From Bacillota bacterium (GTDB lineage Bacteria > Bacillota > Clostridia > Peptostreptococcales > Anaerovoracaceae), in NCBI GenBank assembly GCA_016287035.1, contig JAEEVI010000021.1:1-9843 (forward strand): a DNA stretch of 9,843 nt. The letters run 5' to 3'. The notes below the pieces were generated by a model. It had not been told where the DNA came from. It did no database searches and worked only from the letters and a program-made list of their open reading frames with translations. The position numbers and the translations under genes are program-made. Positions 6,337 through 9,843 of this stretch are shown in pieces; positions within the stretch are counted from its first letter, which is position 1; each line of letters begins with the position of its first letter.

Positions 6337-6972
6337 CTATACCTCTTCCGAGATAGCTGAGTACTTCTTGATCGCGTTTTCTTTTGAAAGCGTAAGGTGC
6401 GTGCGCACCGCTTCGGCCGCTCCGAAGTAGTCGTACAGGAGCAGCAGATTGATTATTTCCCTGTGGCTGTTGTCCAGCAGTATCTTTTCGTCGTCCTTCT
6501 GCCAGAAGATGGATCTGAAGTTGTATGAATTGAGTCTGTTATATACATCCGCGAGATATTTGATGCCGGACGCGTCGTAGAACGCCTTGTGCAGCGCGTT
6601 GTCCACCTCGAATTCGACGGTGTCCGTCGGGCCGGAGGACCCGAGCAGCCTGCCCGACAGCTGCACGAGCAGCTCCCTGTCTATCTTGTAGCCGTATTGA
6701 AGTATCAGGTTCGGCTCAAGGAATATCCGCGCGTCGTATATCGCCTCGATCTCTTCTGGCGATATCGAGTTGACCATTATGCCGCGCTTGGGTATCACGG
6801 TTATATAGTTCTCGCTTTCGAGCCTGCTGAGGGCCTCGCGTATAGGGGTCCGGCTGACGCCCAGCTCCTGCACGAGCATCTCCTCCGATATCTTGCTCTG
6901 CGGCGTATACACGCCGGACATGATCTTTTCCAGTATCGCGTTATATGCCTTCGTCTTTAATGTTTCCTTCAT
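6337..6972 (-). CDS. GntR-family transcriptional regulator, FCD (FadR-like) subfamily
   Basis: DNA-binding regulator of 211 residues, likely controlling the divergent TRAP operon and itself. The N-terminal winged helix-turn-helix is at about residues 6-66 (KISEEMLVQELGVSRTPIREALSRLE, cited as residues 27-52, then PKRGIMV). The C-terminal all-helical FCD ligand domain is at about 72-205. The four residues that bind a metal in many FCD proteins are present: Asp124 and His128 (VDNALHKAFYDAS), His170 (NSHREI) and His192 (RTHLTL). The effector is therefore probably a carboxylate held through a metal, which is inference from the family. The start is taken as the ATG at 6972. A longer frame from 7080 is rejected because the predicted promoter lies within it. 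The ribosome site (GGACGGAC before the ATG) is only moderate. The ligand is unknown; the transporter's substrate or a breakdown product is the natural guess. Confidence 0.92.
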   Translation of the reverse strand: MKETLKTKAYNAILEKIMSGVYTPQSKISEEMLVQELGVSRTPIREALSRLESENYITVIPKRGIMVNSISPEEIEAIYDARIFLEPNLILQYGYKIDRELLVQLSGRLLGSSGPTDTVEFEVDNALHKAFYDASGIKYLADVYNRLNSYNFRSIFWQKDDEKILLDNSHREIINLLLLYDYFGAAEAVRTHLTLSKENAIKKYSAISEEV

Positions 6973-7011
6973 AAAAGTCCGTCCGCGCAGCGATGACGCC
7001 TGCCTAAGCGG

Positions 7012-7025
7012 TGTTGTATACAACA
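7012..7025. promoter_or_regulatory. Operator 1: perfect 14-bp palindrome, putative GntR site
   Basis: TGTTGTATACAACA is a perfect palindrome with the GT-N2-AC core usual for FadR-like GntR operators. It lies about 20-33 bases downstream of the predicted start of the regulator's own transcript, in its 5' untranslated region. Its first 12 bases recur at 7183-7194. Repression of the regulator gene by its own product is inferred. Confidence 0.72.
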
Positions 7026-7042
7026 AATAATAACAGTATACC

Positions 7043-7058
7043 TTATAATGCATTATAA
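7043..7058. repeat. 16-bp perfect palindrome over the regulator's -10 box
   Basis: TTATAATGCATTATAA reads the same on both strands. It contains TATAAT on each strand; the - strand copy is the -10 box of the regulator promoter. It may be a chance product of the AT-rich promoter or a protein-binding site. Confidence 0.6.
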
Positions 7059-7080
7059 CAACCGAGTCCGGCTGCGTCAA
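7052..7080 (-). promoter_or_regulatory. Predicted sigma-70-type promoter of the GntR gene
   Basis: On the - strand TTGACG (7080-7075) is followed after 17 bases by a consensus TATAAT (7057-7052). This is one mismatch from the housekeeping consensus at ideal spacing. The predicted start near 7045 leaves a leader of about 70 bases containing operator 1. No other good promoter is seen for this gene. Confidence 0.8.
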
Positions 7081-7144
7081 ACAAAATCGAGACCTTTTTT
7101 CGGCACCGGGGAGCCATTATTTCGCCTTTTTTTCAAAAAAGTTC

Positions 7145-7172
7145 TTGATGATGCATGCAGATATGCTATATT
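7145..7172 (+). promoter_or_regulatory. Predicted promoter of the TRAP transporter operon
   Basis: TTGATG (7145-7150), a 16-base spacer and TATATT (7167-7172) form a reasonable housekeeping promoter, helped by a TG one base before the -10 (extended -10). The predicted start near 7179 places operator 2 about 6-15 bases into the transcript, a classic position for a repressor to block transcription. Confidence 0.65.
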
Positions 7173-7182
7173 AATCTTAAGC

Positions 7183-7194
7183 TGTTGTATACAA
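7183..7194. promoter_or_regulatory. Operator 2: second copy of the putative GntR site
   Basis: TGTTGTATACAA is identical to the first 12 bases of operator 1 and contains the 10-bp palindrome TTGTATACAA (7185-7194). The right arm is less complete here (GT instead of CA after it). The centre is 171 bases from that of operator 1. It sits just downstream of the predicted TRAP operon start. Confidence 0.72.
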
Positions 7195-7236
7195 GTACGA
7201 CCAACAGCGTGTTGACAGCTTTTACAGGAGGAAAAT

Positions 7237-8340
7237 ATGAAAGCATCTAAAGTTATAGCATTGCTTCTGTGCGCGGTAATGGTCCTCGGACTCGCGGCAT
7301 GCGGAGGCGGTTCAACATCTTCCGGCACGACTGCGCCGGCAGCGAATACGGGAAGCACCCCGGCTCCCGCGGCCCCCGCGGCTCCGGCGGCGAACTATCC
7401 CACACCGGAGAATCCTCTCACCATCTCTCTCGGTCATTCGACTCCCGAGAAGAGCTCCGGAAACAAGCAGGCAAATATCTTCAAGGATAAGCTCGAGGAG
7501 CTCACGAACGGAGCGGTCCTCGTAACGGTCTATCCCGGAAGCCAGCTCGGCAACGAGGATACGATGCTCCAGGGCATATATTCCGGCTCCATGGACGCCG
7601 GCATAATCAGCGGCACCGTCCTCACGACCGTCCTTCCGGAGGTCAACGCCTGGTATCTGCCGTTCATGTTCAGCAGCCTTCAGGAATACGCCGACGTAAT
7701 GTTCTCCGAAGAGTTCTATAAGCCGACGGCGGAGCTGTTCGAGAGCAAGACCGGTATGCACTTCATGGGCATCCCCATCGTCTCGCCCAGAGGACTCCTC
7801 AACACCAAGAGATCGGTCGTCGAACCGGCTGACATGAAGGGCCTCACGATCCGCTGCATCGCCGGCGAGATCATCAAGGACATCCTCTCCAACCTCGGAG
7901 CTTCGACCACGCAGCTCGCGTTCGGCGAAGTTTACACGGGCCTGCAGCAGGGCGTCTGCGACGGTGTCGAGAACGGTCTTTCCGACTGCATCGAGATGAA
8001 GTTCACCGAAGTCGCGAAATATTACACCGATACGATGCAGTGCATGAACGGACTCGGCCTCATCGTTTCCGACGCGACCTGGCAGAAGCTCTCCCCCGAG
8101 CAGCAGGCCGCCTTCAGAGAGGCTTGCAAGTACACCGAGGGCACGGTGGTCGAGAACCAGCAGAGCTACATCGACGAGTGCTACGTGGTAGGCGAGAAGG
8201 ATTACAACGTCGTAGTCACGAGGCTCACCGACGCTCAGAGAGAAGCGTTCAAGGAAGCTTCCAAGCCCGTATACGACAAGTATCAGCCCATCATCGGCGA
8301 CGACTACTACAACTTCTTCACCGGACTTGTGAATAAGTAA
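7237..8340 (+). CDS. TRAP transporter substrate-binding lipoprotein, DctP family
   Basis: Extracytoplasmic solute receptor that captures its ligand, usually an organic acid, and passes it to the DctQ/DctM membrane subunits. The 367 residues start with a lipoprotein signal (KASKVIALLLCAVMVLG) and a lipobox LAAC with Cys22. A low-complexity Gly/Ser/Thr then Ala/Pro linker follows (23-58), as in Gram-positive surface lipoproteins. The binding domain runs from about 60 to the end. Family landmarks are SPRGLLNTKR (Arg185, Asn189), DMKGLTIRC (Arg206), FGEVYTGLQQGVCDGVENG (229-247) and a C-terminal TDAQREAFKEAS helix. The Arg at the SPRG/IRC positions normally binds the substrate carboxylate. Six cysteines lie after residue 200 (207, 241, 251, 269, 297, 315), which seems more than usual. 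AGGAGG at 7226-7231, five bases upstream, fixes the start. The substrate cannot be named. Confidence 0.95.
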   Translation: MKASKVIALLLCAVMVLGLAACGGGSTSSGTTAPAANTGSTPAPAAPAAPAANYPTPENPLTISLGHSTPEKSSGNKQANIFKDKLEELTNGAVLVTVYPGSQLGNEDTMLQGIYSGSMDAGIISGTVLTTVLPEVNAWYLPFMFSSLQEYADVMFSEEFYKPTAELFESKTGMHFMGIPIVSPRGLLNTKRSVVEPADMKGLTIRCIAGEIIKDILSNLGASTTQLAFGEVYTGLQQGVCDGVENGLSDCIEMKFTEVAKYYTDTMQCMNGLGLIVSDATWQKLSPEQQAAFREACKYTEGTVVENQQSYIDECYVVGEKDYNVVVTRLTDAQREAFKEASKPVYDKYQPIIGDDYYNFFTGLVNK

Positions 8341-8363
8341 GATATCTGAGTCTTCAGGCTGAC

Positions 8364-8389
8364 TGCGCCGCCCGTCAAAGGGCGGCGCA
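8364..8389 (+). promoter_or_regulatory. Perfect intercistronic stem-loop between dctP- and dctQ-type genes
   Basis: TGCGCCGCCC and GGGCGGCGCA form a perfect 10-bp GC-rich stem around the loop GTCAAA. GATAT at 8341-8345 can also pair with ATATC at 8389-8393. No T run follows, so it is not a full intrinsic terminator. Protection of the upstream message from 3' decay, or partial termination, would give more binding protein than permease; that role is inferred. Confidence 0.75.
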
Positions 8390-8418
8390 TATCTTAAAAT
8401 CGCCGAAAGGTATCCATC

Positions 8419-8934
8419 ATGCTTACAGTACTGAAAAAGTTCGAAAAGCTTCTCGTGGGATGCGAGACGTACGTCATGGTAGCGAGCATGACGATATTCG
8501 CGTTCTGCGTCGTCATCGACGTGATAATGCGGAAGCTGTTCGGAAACAGCCTCGAGTTCATGCAGGAGCTCGGCAAATACCTCATGGTCTGGGCGACCTT
8601 CATCGGAGCGTCGCTCGGGACTAAGACGGGAGAGCATCCGAGCATGTCTCTGGTGATCGATTCCGTCCCCAAAAAGATAAAGGCCCTGATGACGGTCCTC
8701 GTCGACCTCATCTGCGCCGGCGCTTCGGCCTTCGCGGGCTGGTACGCGTATCAGCAGCTGCTTCTGTACCAGAAGATGCATACCCTCACGGTAACGCTCT
8801 GGCGGCTGCCGGTATGGGTGTTTTATATCATCGTCCCGCTCGGCTTCCTGATCATGACGGTCAGGTTCCTTATCAGAGCTTACACCGAGCCCGCCTCGAT
8901 ACTCAGATCCGGGAAGGGAGGCGCAGCGGCATGA
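8419..8934 (+). CDS. TRAP transporter small permease subunit, DctQ family
   Basis: Small membrane subunit that pairs with the DctM-type protein in sodium-driven uptake. The 171 residues fit the family. Four membrane helices are apparent at about residues 18-37, 50-67, 88-111 and 131-152. The family signature between helices 1 and 2 reads RKLFGNSLEFMQELGKYL (38-55), then ATFIGASLGTKTGEHPSM (59-76), with the conserved Glu-Leu and Gly-x-His features. The tail after residue 152 is short and positively charged. AAAGG at 8406-8410, eight bases upstream, supports the start. The stop overlaps the next start as ATGA, indicating coupled synthesis of the two membrane subunits. Confidence 0.93.
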   Translation: MLTVLKKFEKLLVGCETYVMVASMTIFAFCVVIDVIMRKLFGNSLEFMQELGKYLMVWATFIGASLGTKTGEHPSMSLVIDSVPKKIKALMTVLVDLICAGASAFAGWYAYQQLLLYQKMHTLTVTLWRLPVWVFYIIVPLGFLIMTVRFLIRAYTEPASILRSGKGGAAA

Positions 8935-9843
8935 CAGTGATCGTACTGTTCTTCGCGCTCCTTCTTCTTGGAGTTCCGATCTCATTCATAATACTCATAA
9001 CAGCTTCCGTCGGCATATCGCTGTATTCGGGCGTTGGGTTCATAGTCACGGCGCAGCAGATGTTCAACAGTCTTTCGAACTACGTCCTGCTCGCGATCCC
9101 GCTCTTCATCATGTCCGGAAACATAGCTGCCGGAGGCGATATCTCCAGAAGGCTCGTTAACGTCATGCGCATGGTCTTCTCGCGCATACGCGGAGGCTCA
9201 GTCATCGCCGGCATCGCGGCGTGCGCTTTCTTCGCGGCCATCTCGGGCTCCAGCATGGCGACGATCGTCGCTATCGGAGGAATCCTCATGCCCGCGATGA
9301 TCGACATGGGCTATCCCAGGGACATGGCGGAAGGCTCCATAACCGCGGCGGGCTCCATAGGCATACTCATACCGCCCAGCTGCACGATGGTCATGATCTG
9401 CGTCGCCATGAACACGTCGGTCGGCAAGCAGTTCACCGCGGGTTTCGTGCCCGGTATACTTCTCGCGATAGTGTGGAGCGTCTACGTGTATTTCGCGTGC
9501 AAGAAGCTCGGCATACGCGACGAGAAGACGTATACGAAAGAAGAGAAGAAGACGATCTGGAAGGAGAGCATTCTCGCGCTGCTCTATCCGGTCATCGTCC
9601 TCGGAAGCATCTATTCGGGATTCGCGACGCCGACCGAAGCGGCCGCGATCGCGTTCGTATACGTCGTAGTGATCGAGGTCTTCGTATACAAGACGATGAA
9701 GTTCCCGCAGCTCGTCGAGGCCTGCAAGAAGGCGCTCGTCTCCTCTGGGAGCATCCTCATCATAATCGGCACCGCGGGCATACTCAACTGGCTCGTTACG
9801 ACCATGCAGATACCCGCGATGATCTCCTCGATGATAACGGCGA
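8931..9843 (+). CDS. TRAP transporter large permease subunit, DctM family (3' end outside window)
   Basis: Large membrane subunit carrying the transport path, driven by the sodium gradient. 304 residues are visible of about 425 usual. The frame is open to the end of the window, and it is a real gene even though no stop is seen. Family landmarks in order are LLLGVPISF near the N-terminus, AIPLFIMSGNI (55-65), FAAISGSSMATIVAIGG (101-117), GYPRDMAEGSITAAGSIGIL (127-146), IPPSCTMVM (147-155), NTSVGKQFTAGFVPG (161-175) and GFATPTEAAAIA (230-241). These segments form the re-entrant hairpins and sodium sites in known DctM/SiaM structures. GGGAGG at 8916-8921 lies nine bases before the ATG, which overlaps the dctQ-type stop (ATGA). 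Catabolic genes for the imported acid often follow such operons but are beyond the window. Confidence 0.95.
   Translation, partial: MTVIVLFFALLLLGVPISFIILITASVGISLYSGVGFIVTAQQMFNSLSNYVLLAIPLFIMSGNIAAGGDISRRLVNVMRMVFSRIRGGSVIAGIAACAFFAAISGSSMATIVAIGGILMPAMIDMGYPRDMAEGSITAAGSIGILIPPSCTMVMICVAMNTSVGKQFTAGFVPGILLAIVWSVYVYFACKKLGIRDEKTYTKEEKKTIWKESILALLYPVIVLGSIYSGFATPTEAAAIAFVYVVVIEVFVYKTMKFPQLVEACKKALVSSGSILIIIGTAGILNWLVTTMQIPAMISSMITA

Noticed and set aside
6973..7080. N-terminal extension of the GntR regulator to an ATG at 7080
   Set aside because: The near-consensus promoter (7080-7052) and operator 1 lie within this stretch, and the family begins just before the winged helix, which fits the ATG at 6972.
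7212..7217. Perfect TTGACA as a possible -35 box for the TRAP operon
   Set aside because: No -10 box at usual spacing; 17 bases downstream is already the start of the gene.
7077..7358. Small - strand open frame covering the divergent promoter region
   Set aside because: It would begin inside the dctP-type signal peptide coding region and run through the promoter region; no ribosome site or family resemblance.
8364..8389. Stem-loop after the dctP-type gene as an intrinsic terminator ending the operon
   Set aside because: No T run follows the stem and the dctQ- and dctM-type genes continue in the same direction, so read-through is required; kept only as a regulatory stem-loop.
7312..8985. A 557-codon open frame on the - strand opposite the dctP- and dctQ-type genes
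   Set aside because: Its composition is dominated by Arg, Glu, Leu and Val as expected from the mirror of GC-rich codons; it has no recognisable domain and lies antisense to two clear genes.
1..9843. CRISPR arrays, insertion sequences, tRNA or rRNA genes, prophage or defence genes
   Set aside because: No spaced direct repeats, transposase motifs, cloverleaf sequences or rRNA stretches were recognised on either strand; nearly all of the window is explained by the listed genes.

Overview
The window reads as a GC-rich bacterial chromosome segment, most likely from an anaerobic Firmicute of the class Clostridia. The gene order cysS - mini-RNase III - (thymidylate synthesis) - rlmB - sigH is the classic Firmicute arrangement. 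The substrate-binding lipoprotein has a signal peptide and a long Ala/Pro linker typical of a Gram-positive surface lipoprotein. A Spo0H/SigH-type sigma factor is present. Genus cannot be named from the sequence, and a GC-rich relative outside Clostridia (for example Negativicutes or Synergistota) is not excluded.

Left part (3-6292, + strand): one tightly packed housekeeping transcription unit of eight genes. It contains proS (5' end missing), a cytoplasmic cyclophilin, cysS, mrnC, thyA, folA, rlmB and sigH. Junctions are 1-4 base overlaps or gaps of 12 bases or fewer, except folA/rlmB, which overlap by 134 bases in different frames. The themes are tRNA charging (Pro, Cys), 23S rRNA maturation (Mini-III trimming, RlmB methylation), dTMP and folate recycling (ThyA plus DHFR) and a stationary-phase/sporulation sigma factor. 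ThyA turns methylene-THF into DHF and DHFR turns it back, so these two neighbours form a self-contained cycle. No promoter for this unit is visible; it must lie upstream of the window. The unit ends at a strong hairpin terminator (6295-6336) that also serves the convergent gene beyond it.

Right part (6337-9843): a transport locus. A GntR-family FCD-type regulator on the - strand is divergent from a TRAP transporter operon on the + strand: dctP-type binding lipoprotein, dctQ-type small permease and dctM-type large permease (3' end cut by the window). The 264-base divergent region is AT-rich. It holds a near-consensus promoter in each direction and two copies of the 12-mer TGTTGTATACAA, one just downstream of each predicted transcription start. 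This suggests that the regulator represses both itself and the transporter. A perfect 10-bp stem-loop between dctP and dctQ probably sets a higher level of the binding protein than of the membrane subunits. The substrate is not readable from the sequence.

No clearly new defence, mobile or RNA system is visible. The points most worth following are the folA/rlmB out-of-frame overlap with its own internal Shine-Dalgarno sequence, the thyA-folA pair in this conserved cluster, an extra Cys pair in ProRS, and the repeated operator with a second palindrome over the regulator's -10 box.
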